DNA of 64,000 bases from Burkholderia latens (GTDB lineage Bacteria; Pseudomonadota; Gammaproteobacteria; Burkholderiales; Burkholderiaceae), in assembly GCF_902499045.1 (NCBI RefSeq), contig NZ_CABVPL010000010.1:62001-126000 (forward strand), in the 5' to 3' direction. The notes beneath the pieces were generated by a model. It had not been told where the DNA came from and did not search any database. It saw only the letters and a list, made by a program, of their open reading frames with translations. Shown piece after piece: positions 1 to 10,300 of this stretch. How positions within the stretch are numbered: position 1 is the first letter of the stretch; each line of letters starts with the position of its first letter. The position numbers and the translations under genes are program-made.

Positions 1-1396
1 GCGCAGGACCGATTTTCGGCAGCGGCAGCGTGAACGCAGCCGTCGCATCCACCTTCGTGAACTGGCTGTGCGCTTCGTCGCGCGTGATGCCGTGCGGATC
101 GTGATTCGCACCGAACCACGGCAAGCCCTGCGACAAGCCGCCGTTGAGCGTGAAATTCCCCTGCGCGTCGTTCATCACGAATTTGTGCAGCCAGTTGCCG
201 GCGAGCCGCAGCACGGCCACGCGCTGCGGATCCAGGTCGATGCCGTTGACCTCGCGGTCGGTGCGGCGCCAGGACACCGTCGCGTCGACGCTCGTGATGT
301 CGCTCACGCTACGGCTCACCAGATAATTCCAGCCCAAGATGTGCGACAGTGTGCGGCCGTATTCGAGCGCGGTCGTGCCGATCACCTGCTGGTATTCCGA
401 GTCGGAAATCGTATAGCTGAACGTGTGACGGCCGAACGGCACTGCGAATGACCCGACGATCGCATTGCTGTCGAGGCTGTCGAGGAAATTGACGCTCAAC
501 GACTCCTGCAGGCCGAGCAGGTTGTCGGCCTCGACGCCGGCGCGATAGCGCGTCACGCCCGTGGCCGAGCTGCCGTAGTTGTCGACACCCAACGTGTAGT
601 ACAGGCGATCGCCCGGCTTATTGCCAATGTCGACAATCGATTCGCCGGGATTCTGGCCCGGCAGGATTTGCACCGTCGCCTGGTTGCGGCGCAGGCGGTT
701 GATCTGCGCGACGCCTTGATCGATATCAGGCAGGCGCAGCGGATCGCCGGACGTTACCGGAAATGCGTTCTCGTAGCCGGCGTCCGTGAACCAACCGCCG
801 CCCGCCGATGCTTCGCCCGTCTTGAGCCGGTGAATCGGTTTGCCATTGACCGCGAACGCTTCGATGGTGCCGACCTGAATCGTGATCTTCAGCGTGCCGG
901 TGGACAGATTCTGCGGGCCGAGCAGCGCGCGCGTCGTCACGAAGCCGCGCTCCACGAATACGTCCGTGATCCGCTTCAGCAGCACATTGATTCGGTGCGA
1001 ACCGAGCTCCTGACCAACGAACGGTGCGACGGCGGCCTCGAGCCGCGTCTCTGAAACGCCGCGCGGCGGTTCGAACGAACTGCCGTCAGGCGCCTGCAGT
1101 GCGATGTGCTTCACCGCAAAGGTCGGCCCGGATTCGGCAATTGCGTTCACAGGCGTGTCCGGCGGAACATCGAGCGTTGTCTCGGACGTCAGCGCAACGG
1201 TAATGGAAGCCGGCGGCTGCTCGAGCTGCCGCTGTCGCGCCTGCTCGCGCTGCTGCTCAATGATCGGTTGCGCCGGGTCCTGGACAGGTCTGGCGCCCGA
1301 CGGCACGGTTTGGGCATGGACAGGACGATAGGCGAGCCATGCAACGCAGACAACCAGAACCGATGTCCCCAGCCAGAGCTTCAGCAATACTCGCAT
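1..1396 (-). CDS. TpsB outer-membrane transporter, ShlB/FhaC/HecB family (C-terminus outside window)
   Basis: The reading frame stays open from an ATG at 1396 to the window edge, giving 465 codons without a stop. The N-terminus MRVLLKLWLGTSVLVVC is a signal-anchor-like segment ending near an AQTVPSG cleavage region. A POTRA-like part follows, and then the start of a beta-barrel with the wording typical of ShlB proteins (GDRLYYTLGVDNYGSSATG, YRAGVEADNLLG). TpsB proteins recognise the TPS domain of a partner exoprotein in the periplasm and move it across the outer membrane. The start has a good ribosome site (GAGGTGAGG) and lies two bases after the stop of a 45-codon ORF, which suggests translational coupling. 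It is the only TpsB seen here, so it may serve both exoproteins upstream. Family membership is secure; the C-terminus cannot be seen. Confidence 0.9.
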   Translation of the reverse strand, partial: MRVLLKLWLGTSVLVVCVAWLAYRPVHAQTVPSGARPVQDPAQPIIEQQREQARQRQLEQPPASITVALTSETTLDVPPDTPVNAIAESGPTFAVKHIALQAPDGSSFEPPRGVSETRLEAAVAPFVGQELGSHRINVLLKRITDVFVERGFVTTRALLGPQNLSTGTLKITIQVGTIEAFAVNGKPIHRLKTGEASAGGGWFTDAGYENAFPVTSGDPLRLPDIDQGVAQINRLRRNQATVQILPGQNPGESIVDIGNKPGDRLYYTLGVDNYGSSATGVTRYRAGVEADNLLGLQESLSVNFLDSLDSNAIVGSFAVPFGRHTFSYTISDSEYQQVIGTTALEYGRTLSHILGWNYLVSRSVSDITSVDATVSWRRTDREVNGIDLDPQRVAVLRLAGNWLHKFVMNDAQGNFTLNGGLSQGLPWFGANHDPHGITRDEAHSQFTKVDATAAFTLPLPKIGPA

Positions 1397-1398
1397 CC

Positions 1399-1536
1399 TC
1401 ACCTCGCCTTTGCCGTCTTTGCTGCCGCGAGGGCGGCGTTTTCCTGCGGGCGTGGGGCCGTCTCCAGGACAATCACGAGTGTCACAAGCAAGCCGGCGGT
1501 CACCAGACCAAACACGTTCAGAAGCGTTTTATTCAT
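1399..1536 (-). CDS. Small 45-residue membrane peptide between tpsA and tpsB
   Basis: This short ORF starts MNKTLLNVFGLVTAGLLVT and has one hydrophobic segment at about residues 7-24, followed by a charged, Ala-rich tail ending AAAKTAKAR. Its ATG lies one base after the stop of the 678-residue exoprotein (TGA-A-ATG). Its TGA lies two bases before the tpsB ATG, inside the tpsB ribosome site. That fit between two genes argues that it is translated and not chance. Burkholderia bcpAIOB loci carry a small ORF, bcpO, just before the transporter gene. This could be a positional analogue, but no lipobox is visible and similarity was not tested. Function unknown. Confidence 0.65.
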   Translation of the reverse strand: MNKTLLNVFGLVTAGLLVTLVIVLETAPRPQENAALAAAKTAKAR

Positions 1537-1537
1537 T

Positions 1538-3574
1538 TCAGCGCCACCACCACGTCGTCAGGCCCAGGTGCTGGTCAATATGGACAGGCGTGCGCGACGG
1601 CGCGCGTACGGTCGTGATGCCGCCGGCCGCCGAGACGCCCTTGCCGCCGCTGAACGAGCCGCCATCGATCACGCCATCGCCAGTCAGCGTCACGCTGCCG
1701 TTCGCGGTGAAGCCGCCGCCGACGTCCATCGCGATGATCTGTGCCCACGTGCTGCCGAAAAATGCCTTGAAGCCGCGATGCTGGTTGATCGCCGAATAGC
1801 CGGTCACGCCTTGGGCGTACGTGATCGGCGCGTCGACCTTGATGTCGCCGGTCGCGAAGACGTTGCCGCCAATGTTGCGAGCGGCCGTGCCGGCCTTGAT
1901 GCCGATGTTGCCGCCAGCCTGGATCGTGCCGCCGTAGGGCGTGACGTTGCTCGACGCGTCCGCGTGGCAGAAGATCCAGCAGCTGCGCGTATAGCTCGCC
2001 TGCCCAGTGAAGACGGCGGCATTGGTGAACGCGTCCCGCGCGGTGATGTTGATGTCGCCGTCGTTCGTTTGAACGATCCCACCGGAATTCGTGAAGTTAC
2101 GACCCGAAATCGTCACCGGCCCCTTCGTCGCCGCGATCAACGAAAGCTGGTCGGGGTTGCCGATCGTGCCGTAGTCGACATTGAAGCCGCTCGTCGTATG
2201 CGTGAAGAACAGGAAGCTGCCGCCGCGATCAGAATAGGCGGCAGGCTGGCCGCCGTTCGTGCCGCCAGTATGGTCGATGATGTTCTGCACGTCGCCGCCT
2301 GCGGTGAGGCTCACGGCGCCGTTGGACACGATTCGGGCGTTTTCGTTAATGATGTTGCCGCCGGCGGTCAGCTTGGTCTGACCGTTGGCGGCAAACACGA
2401 TCCCGAGATTGTTCGCGCTCGAGCGATTCGTGATGTCGCCGGCGGCGGTAAGGATCACGTCACCGCCGATCGTGGTGCCGTCGCTCGCGGTGGTGCCGGC
2501 CTGGATCAGGCTGCTGATGTTTGTGATCGCGCCGCTGCTCGTCAGATCGACCGTGTTGCCTGCGCTCACGGTCGCAGGGCCGGTGGCGTCGTCGGACAGC
2601 ATGATATTGCCGGCGTGGACGTTCACGTTGTTCGCCGCCGTCACCTGTGCGCCCTGCAGCGACACGGAACCGGGTGTCGTCAACACGACATCGCGCTCTG
2701 CCTTCAGGGAACCGTCGGCGACCGTGATGTCACCGTTCGCCGCGACAACGGCGTCGCCGGCGTTCGCGTAGATCTTGCCAAGGCTGTGCACGCCCGCCCC
2801 TTGGTCGGTTACGATCAACTGCACGCGGCCGGCCGTCAGGCCACCGGCCGCCGTGATGTCGACCGCGACGGCGTTGCTTTTTGTGCTGGGCGACGACGTG
2901 CCGATCAGCCAGTCGTGGCCGTTGTCGGACGGCGAGAAGCTTGTGTCATACGTTGCAGTGCTATCGCCGGCGATCGCGCGAATGCCGCCCGTCGAACTGG
3001 TGAAATCGTTGGTCACCGGTCCATTGACGCTCAATTGCTTGGCGATCAGATCGAGGTTCACCAACGTGCCGGACAGCCCGCCGGGACCGATCGTGATCGC
3101 GCCGCGGTCAGTGGTGAGCACCACGTTGCGTTGCATCACGCCCGGAGCGATCGTCACGTCGCTGAAGCCAACTTGCCCGGTCGATAACACGACGTGGCCC
3201 GTGTTCGTGAAGTTTCCACCGTCGACTGTGATCCCGTTCGGATTTGCCAAGATCACGTTCGCGCGCGGACCAAGCACGTTGATGTTGCCTTGGATCAGTG
3301 ACGGGTTCGTGCTCGTGACCTGATTGACGATCGTGCGCGCATTGATGCCGACGTTGTTTAGATCGGCACCGGCTTTCGAGACGTTGAACGACGAGTAGGT
3401 GTTGTTCGAGACACCGGCGACTGCTGGCGCGATGTTGACGCTCTGCCGGCCGCCCGCGCCGGGCGATACCGACGTCGCGGTGCCGCCGTCCGGTACGATG
3501 CCAGCCGCGTAGGCCGCCCCTGCAAGACTTGCCCAAGCAACGATCAAGTACTGAGAGAGTCTTCTCGGCTGCAT
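1538..3574 (-). CDS. Short TpsA exoprotein, filamentous-haemagglutinin family (678 aa)
   Basis: This is a two-partner-secretion exoprotein. I chose the ATG at 3574, preceded by GCAGGTGAT, because a signal peptide (MQPRRLSQYLIVAWASLAG, cleaving after AYA) follows it; the frame stays open 53 codons further upstream. Residues of about 25-160 form a TPS domain with the standard wording: NTYSSFNV, a TSTNPSLIQGNINV stretch and VILANPNGITVDGG. The rest is beta-helix-like repeats rich in Gly, Asn and Thr (VSLTAGGDV, NITARDAFTN), ending LTTWWWR. It is far shorter than adhesins of 2000 or more residues, and no pretoxin or toxin domain is seen. It sits directly before the 45-residue peptide and tpsB, so it is probably exported by that TpsB. 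The role could be adhesion or biofilm formation; this is not determinable from sequence. Confidence 0.88.
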   Translation of the reverse strand: MQPRRLSQYLIVAWASLAGAAYAAGIVPDGGTATSVSPGAGGRQSVNIAPAVAGVSNNTYSSFNVSKAGADLNNVGINARTIVNQVTSTNPSLIQGNINVLGPRANVILANPNGITVDGGNFTNTGHVVLSTGQVGFSDVTIAPGVMQRNVVLTTDRGAITIGPGGLSGTLVNLDLIAKQLSVNGPVTNDFTSSTGGIRAIAGDSTATYDTSFSPSDNGHDWLIGTSSPSTKSNAVAVDITAAGGLTAGRVQLIVTDQGAGVHSLGKIYANAGDAVVAANGDITVADGSLKAERDVVLTTPGSVSLQGAQVTAANNVNVHAGNIMLSDDATGPATVSAGNTVDLTSSGAITNISSLIQAGTTASDGTTIGGDVILTAAGDITNRSSANNLGIVFAANGQTKLTAGGNIINENARIVSNGAVSLTAGGDVQNIIDHTGGTNGGQPAAYSDRGGSFLFFTHTTSGFNVDYGTIGNPDQLSLIAATKGPVTISGRNFTNSGGIVQTNDGDINITARDAFTNAAVFTGQASYTRSCWIFCHADASSNVTPYGGTIQAGGNIGIKAGTAARNIGGNVFATGDIKVDAPITYAQGVTGYSAINQHRGFKAFFGSTWAQIIAMDVGGGFTANGSVTLTGDGVIDGGSFSGGKGVSAAGGITTVRAPSRTPVHIDQHLGLTTWWWR

Positions 3575-4097
3575 ATCACCTGCAATTAAATAAGGATTAC
3601 AAACTTGTATGTTTTTGATCGGTCCCATCGGCGACAGAACGGTATGCGTTGTCATTGCCAATGGCAACGCATCAGCACCCTGCGCGCTCGCCTTCGCATA
3701 CCCGCGTCCATAGATGCGGAGCGGCTTCGCCAACGGCGGTCTAGATGCAGTTCGTTATCCCAGTTTTTCGCCCCGACGCGCCTTTCGAGCTCGGCGCACG
3801 CACTTGGTTAAAGATCAACGCACCGCGAGGTACGGAATCTAGAACGAAGCAGCTCCCGCACAGAGCCTGCTCAAAGTGCGGAGCGCCAGCGGCGACAGCA
3901 CCACGCTTGTCGCCCAACCAATCGCGCCGAATCCAGCACCTTACGCGTCACGCGTTCGCAACACCCCGCGGCCCTAGACGCGGCGTGGCTACGCCAGCAA
4001 CCGCCGCCCAAATCCGGATCGTCATTTCAGTTTTTGGCCAGACGCGCCTTTCCACATGACACACCAACACGCCACTTCATCGCACCACCTTGTCCTC
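3575..4097. other. 523-bp gap between the immunity candidate and the short tpsA
   Basis: No convincing gene was found here on either strand. The stretch presumably carries the promoter of the short tpsA operon. It also holds an imperfect direct repeat: CAGTTTTTCGCCCCGACGCG at 3761, continuing CCTTTC, and a close copy with a one-base indel at 4028-4052 (CAGTTTTTGGCCAGACGCG, then CCTTTC). The copies are about 265 bp apart. The stretch may be a remnant of an older toxin/immunity module, but no protein similarity supports that. Confidence 0.4.
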
Positions 4098-4376
4098 TCA
4101 TAATGGCAGCGCGAATACCTCGAACCGACACCATTGTGGGAAATCGCCCATAAAAATGAAAAAGTCGTCTATGTAGTTAAGCCCAAGCTTCTCAAGCGTT
4201 CTCATACAGTCATCTGCTGCATCGCCGCCGAAAAACGGCCCCAGTGAGATTAATTCATTTGATTGGTCAAAATATCGTTCAAAGTGAAATTCAGCAAGGA
4301 CCGGAGACAAATCCACTCGCTTTTCCTCCAAAGCCTTGCGGCGCACCACAATTCCGAAATCTGAAGAAACTCGCAT
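4098..4376 (-). CDS. Candidate CDI immunity protein (92 aa), unknown family
   Basis: I do not recognise the family. The protein starts MRVSSDFGIVVRRKALEEKR and is small, acidic in the middle (GGDAADDCMRTLEKLG) and aromatic toward the end (YIDDFFIFMGDFPQW). It has no signal peptide or membrane segment, so it should be cytosolic. The call is positional: it begins nine bases after the stop of the giant exoprotein, on the same strand, where cdiI/bcpI immunity genes lie. By eye its base composition is clearly poorer in GC than the exoprotein body and matches the exoprotein's C-terminal tip, as expected for an exchanged toxin-immunity pair. Direct evidence of immunity is absent. Confidence 0.6.
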   Translation of the reverse strand: MRVSSDFGIVVRRKALEEKRVDLSPVLAEFHFERYFDQSNELISLGPFFGGDAADDCMRTLEKLGLNYIDDFFIFMGDFPQWCRFEVFALPL

Positions 4377-4385
4377 GCCTACCTC

Positions 4386-7300
4386 CTACTTAGCTTTTGG
4401 CAGAATCACGCCATTCGGCACATTAATTTTAACGTTGTAGATCGGCCGGCTCGCCGACGGTTGCAATATCTGGAAATTATTAGATGCATTTCCGGGTTGC
4501 AGCATACCACTTGGCACGGCGAAATCGATTCGCACGGTCCCCTTTGCGCCCGGAGGATATGGTGCTCCCGCGGTAGTCACGTAGACTTGCGGTGTTCCAT
4601 TTTGCGGTATCCCGGAAGGAATTGCTGTTCCTTGATTTTGAACCCACAGTGATGCCTCGGAGGGAGATACCCATCGCGAAACCGTAACATAATCTGGCGG
4701 CAATGGACCGCTGGCAGCGCCCGCACCCAATGGATATACGGCGTACGTATTCGGCGGTGGTGCGATCGTATTCTTGGCTCCACCGAACGCCATCGGATTT
4801 GGGGTTAGGACACTAACGCCATTTCCTTCATCGACGACCGAACTTTCGCCGAATTGGGCTCGCTCCTTACTTTGCTGCTTGTGTAGTTCATCTTGCGCGC
4901 GCTGCGCCTCGCTCTCGTTCTTGTCGCCCCAGTGGTCGCCCGCACTACTATTATTCAGCGCCTCGTTTTGCGCGGCCGTCGCACCGGCCAGCGCATTCTG
5001 ACCGGCGAGTCCGGCAAGACCACCACCTGCGAGGGTCGCGAATGCAGCCAGTGCGGCGATCTGTGCCTGATCAAGCGGCGCATGCGTCGGATCAATCGTA
5101 CCCAACACAAGCGGCGAAAGTACTGCGCTGGCGGCCCCGCCGATCGCACCACCTGCGCATCCTTTTCCTGTCACGGCACCTGCGGCACAGCCGAGTGCAG
5201 CATGCTCAGCAACATAAAGCGGATTGCTCGTCGTCCAGAAACCGGTCCTATCATTAAACGCGTTACCGATTGCATAGGCACCAACAGCCGCCGCATCGCT
5301 CGCCGCGCTATCGCGTAGATTCGTCAGAAAGCTACCGCCTTCGATCCCCGTTTGTATCCCCGCACGAAGCGCCGCATCTGCCGCCAGCGCTGTCATTTGC
5401 ATCGGCAGCGAACCTGCTGTCGACGCGCCCGCCTGCGGCACCAACGTGTTTCCGAGGTTCTGCACGCCGGCCAGCGACGCAATGCTATTGGGCGAACCGC
5501 TTGCGCTAAAGCCCAGGCCGCTGCCATCCAGCGTCAGGCCATCCGTGAGCCCCGCCGTCAGACCACCGACGGCCGCAGCCTTCGCGACATCCGTAATATT
5601 GAACGACAGGTTCGACAGGAAGTCGTTCGCCGCGCTACCTACTGCACCAGCAACCGCACCTGCAATCGCAGCATTCGCTGCTCCACCAGCCGCGAACGCC
5701 GAACTTGCCAGAATACCGGCCGCCGCGTTTGCTTCGGCAATTGTGCCGCCGGCCGCCAGCGTCGCCATCCCCGCATCGGCCGCGGCCACTTGCATCCCGG
5801 CCACGGCCGCCGACGCCGCACCCGCCGTCAGGATCGAGATCGCAACGATCATCGCCATCTGCACAACGATGATCGGCCCCATACCGCCGTCCTCAATGAC
5901 GTCGGTGTGCAGATTGTTGCTTACCGTGGACTGCGTGAACTGGTTGCCAAGCTGGCCCTTCAGGTTCGCCAGCATCTGCTGCGTCGCCGCCTGATTGACA
6001 CTGCCGTCGGCGTTGATTTGCTGCAAGGCTCCGCCGATCTGGTTCAGGCTTTGCACGTTCATGTCGTAGTTCATCGCCGACATGAAGCCACCTTGCTGCG
6101 TCACGGTGCCCGTCGTTACCGCGACCCCACCGTCGACCTCCTGATAGATCGTGCCGACATTGGTCGACCGTTGCTCGTTCGTGAGGCTCTGCGTGTTTAC
6201 CGTCAGGTTCTGCGCGGACACGGCCCCGGTATTCAGGATGCTGTTCGCGTAATTGAGTGCAACGTTGGTGCCGGTAATTTCGCCATCGGCGCTGACGACC
6301 GCATAGTTCTTCGGCAACAGCACTTCAGGCATGAGCGCCTGCACCGTCGGACATGCTGCACCGCCAATCGCCGAGCATCCCGGCTCCGGCACCGTCTGCT
6401 CGACGTACCAGAGCATCGGCGCATTGATCTGCGCAAGCTGCGCGTCGCTCAACTGCGTGCCCAGCGCAATGTTGTTCTGCTTCGCATACTCGAGCGCGGC
6501 ACCGTACAACGCCGCCTTGTCGGCATTGTTGATTGACGCTTGGCTCGTGCTGTCCGTCGCGTTCGGCGTACTGTAGAAACTGCTCTTGCCGGTCGCTTGC
6601 AGCGCGGCCTGTTCGATCTGCTGGTTCTCGGTATACGGATCGTAGTAGAACGGCACGCTACCCGGCCGCAGGTTGGATGGCAGGGCGGCGATCAGCGACG
6701 CCGACGAAATGGAGTTGACGACCTGCGCAGCCGGGTTGTTGGTCAGATAAGTCGCCGTGACCGTTTCACCGGAGATTGTCTGAACCGTCTTGATGGTCGG
6801 CGTAATCGTCTGCGCGACGCTCGGTGCCTTGGGCTTGCCGATCGTCTCTACCCCAACCGGCGTATTTGGCGGCAAACCGGCGGCACCCGTAACCGACGTG
6901 CGTTGGCCGTTGAGATTCGTCACGAAGCCCGCCGCGTTGACCGTCGTCGCCACGCTGCCAGGGACAGCCTGCGGACCGAGTGACACGACCTGGCCAGATA
7001 CAACCGGGGGCGGTGTATAGACGTTAGGGTTCGTGATCCCGTTCACCAGCTGCGAACCGGTCAGGGCGACGCGCTGACCAATCACGTTCCCGGTGTTGGT
7101 CAGCGTCGGCGAATTAACCGACAGCGTATTGCCTGCCTGAATCGTGCCCGGCACGAAGTCCGACATTCCGACCGATGACGGCAGCCCGGCCGGATCTTGC
7201 GCCGCGCCGTTGCTGTACGCGCTCCCGTACAGTTGCTGGCACAGCGCCGGATTGTTCGCGCAGCCCCATGCCGGATAGGACGCGTTGTAGTGCGTCAGAT

Positions 7301-10300
7301 TGCTGGCCCAATACGCGGACAGGTACTGATTGTCCGAGTGTGCCGAGTTCGTCGCATTGATCGTGACGTTGTTCAAGGCAGTCACGACGCTGCCAGTATT
7401 GCTGAACGTGCCTGCATTCAGGCTGACGTTGTGATTGGCGGTGATAGTTGCAGGGCTCGCCGATTGCACATCAACATACGCTTCACAGTTGCTCGTGCAA
7501 CCCGTAAACGGTGTTGCAGTTCCGTAGTTCTGGTGGACCTGCGCCGGCGCGGCAATCGTATTCGTGAGCGTCGCTGCATTGATCGTGACGTCGTTCCCCT
7601 CGATCGCGCCCGAGGTATTGGTCACGCTGGTAGTCTGCGTCGGGCTGACCACCGTCGTGCCTGCGCCCCCGATGACGACCGTGTTTTTAGCGACCAGATT
7701 CCCGTAGGTATTGGCGACCTGATCGGCGGCGATGACGAGATTGTTGCCCGCCGTCACGTTGCTGTTGGTCTGCTGGTAGCTGTAGGTTTCCGAGTTCGGA
7801 TTGGTCGTGGTCGACCCATTACATCCCGAGAACCCGGACGCACAGCCAGCCGTGACGGTCTTCGAACCGGTATTTGCGCCTTGGTTCGTGAAACTGGCCG
7901 ACCGGATCGTTACATCGTTACCAGCGGCAAGCGTCCCGGCATTGGTCAGATTGCCGCCGCCCAGATTCAGGTTATGGCCCGCGATGATCTGGCCTGCTCC
8001 GCCTTGCACCGTCACCGATGACGACGTGGACAGCGGCGTCACCCCGCCTACGGGGCTAAGCTTGATGCCCGACGGATCGAGGTAGTCGCCCGGATACGGT
8101 CCAAGCGTCAACGCGCCCACCGGGCCAAAAAAGTCATTCCAGATCGAGATCGCCGAGGGCGCCTGCGACAGGAACCGGTTGATCGATGCAAGGTCAACCG
8201 TGTCCGTCACGGTCGATGTGTAGGTCGATCCCCCATTCGAGAGCGACTGAAGATTCAGGTTGGCATCATTGCCCGCACTTACGGTGCCACCCTGATTCTG
8301 GAGAGCATTGGCCGTCAGGTTCAGGTTGTGGCCGGCGGCAATGGTTGACGCCGCGCCAGCAACGCCACCCGTGGTCGTCGTTGTTTCCGTGACCGTCGGC
8401 AAGACCACGGTCTTGGTCGCGAGCGCCGCGCTTTTGTTTTTCGGCGTTTGGACAAACCACAGATTTGCGGTGGTGGGATTTCCCGTGCCGCTGTTTCCAG
8501 TCGGCGCGTTCACCTGCACAAACGTCACCGACCCACTAGTTGCCACAGGCGTGCTATTCGGTACGTTGGGGTCGTTGGTGGCCCCCGTCGGCGACAACGC
8601 ATCGGCCAGCGTAACGGTCTGCGGCGTTTGATAGACCTGACAGCAATAACCGCCTTCGGATCCGTAGAACTCGCTGTGATCCCAAATATCCGTCCCGACC
8701 ACCAGCGACATGATGAGCGGCGAATTCGTGACCGTGGTGCTCGTCGTGGTCGTCGTGCCACCACTCGTCGCGGTCGAATTGATGACATTGTTCGCGTTGA
8801 TCGACAAGTCGTTGAGCGCGGTCAGTTTGCCGCCTGCATTGACCAGATCCCCCGACAATTGGATCGTCGCGTTGCCACTGCCTGCCGGGCTATTGCTGTT
8901 GCCAGCCTTCGTCGTACCGCCCGAGTTGTCGTAGCTCGTGCCGGAGATCGTCAACGTGTTGGCGGCCTGGACGGTGCCCGCATTCGTTCCCGATCCGTTC
9001 AGCGTGAACGCGTCATTCGCCGTCACCGTCCCGCTCGCCGCGTTCGCCAGCGATCCGTTGATCGTCAGATCGTTGCCATTGATCGCGCCCGTATTGCCGA
9101 CCGCACCGTTCAGGATCAGCGATCCCGTGCCCTGGTTGATCGTGCCGGCGTTGTTGATGCCGTTGGTCGTCGAGACGGTGACGGCCGTACCCGGCAACGT
9201 CCACGTCCCGGAATTGCTCACCGACTGCGCGGACAGGTCCAGGCCGTTGCCGCCATTGACCGTCCCATAACTGGCTACCGATGGGTCGAGCGTCTGGTTT
9301 GGCAGATTCAGCGTCGCGATGTTCTGCGCAAGAATCCGGCCGTTCGTGTTGTCGAACGATCCATTGCCGCCCGTGACCGTCACTGTCGTGTTGCCGATCG
9401 GGGCGGTCGGACGGTTGACATCACCCGAGAAGATGAGGCCGTTCGTGTTGCTCAAGCTCCCCGTCGTCAGATTCAGCGCATTCGTCGCGAGCAGACTGCC
9501 TGAGTTGGTCGTTGCGCCCGAGATATTGAAATTCGCCGCCGGCCCGTAGATCGTCCCCGAGTTGTTGAGGTTCGTCGCGGTGACACTCGCCGTCCGCAGC
9601 GACGACAAGCTGCCCGAGTTCGAGACGGTCGTGCCCGACACGTTGAGATTGCCGGCCGCCATCTGCCTGCCGACGTTATTGACCGTGCCGCCTGCCAGCG
9701 TCGCGTCACCCTTGAAGGCGGCGGTGCCCCCCGTCGTGACGCTCTGCGAGCCCGTGATCTTCGTCGTGCCGCCCACGACCGCGTTTGCGGTCGTCACGTT
9801 CGCGCCCGACAGGGTCGCGTTGCCGCCCACCGACAGCGCCGGCGCCGTTGCGCTAAAAGGCTGGTTAAGTTGACCCGCCGACGTGTCGAGATTATTCGTT
9901 GCCGTCGCAGTCAGATTGCCACCGGCCGCCACGCCCTGCGTCGTGATGTTGGCCGCCGTGAGGCTCGCATTCTTCGATGCGATCATCTGGCCGTTGAGCG
10001 TCAGATTTTGGCCCACGCTCACGGTCGCGTTGCCGGCCGTCGCCACCGGACCGGCGGCCGTCAGATTGCCAGCCTTCGCATTCACGCTCAGATCGCCCAG
10101 GCTCGTGATGCTGCCTTGTGCGTTGACGTCCGTACCGGCCGTGATCGTGGTCGCGCCACCCGACAGTGCATCGCCAGTCAGCGTCGCGCTGCCGTTGGTC
10201 GCCGTGAGCGTGCTGGTGCCGACCGCGGTCGTTGCACCCAGCGCTAGGTTCTGCCCAGCGGTCGCGCTCAGATTGTTCCCGGTCTGGATTGCGCCCGAGA

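Noticed and set aside
1106-3187. A 693-codon open frame on the plus strand opposite the short tpsA and tpsB.
   Set aside because: It mirrors the codon structure of the minus-strand genes in high-GC DNA. Its protein is Arg/Ala/Val-rich with no family pattern, and the minus strand has clear TPS and signal-peptide motifs.
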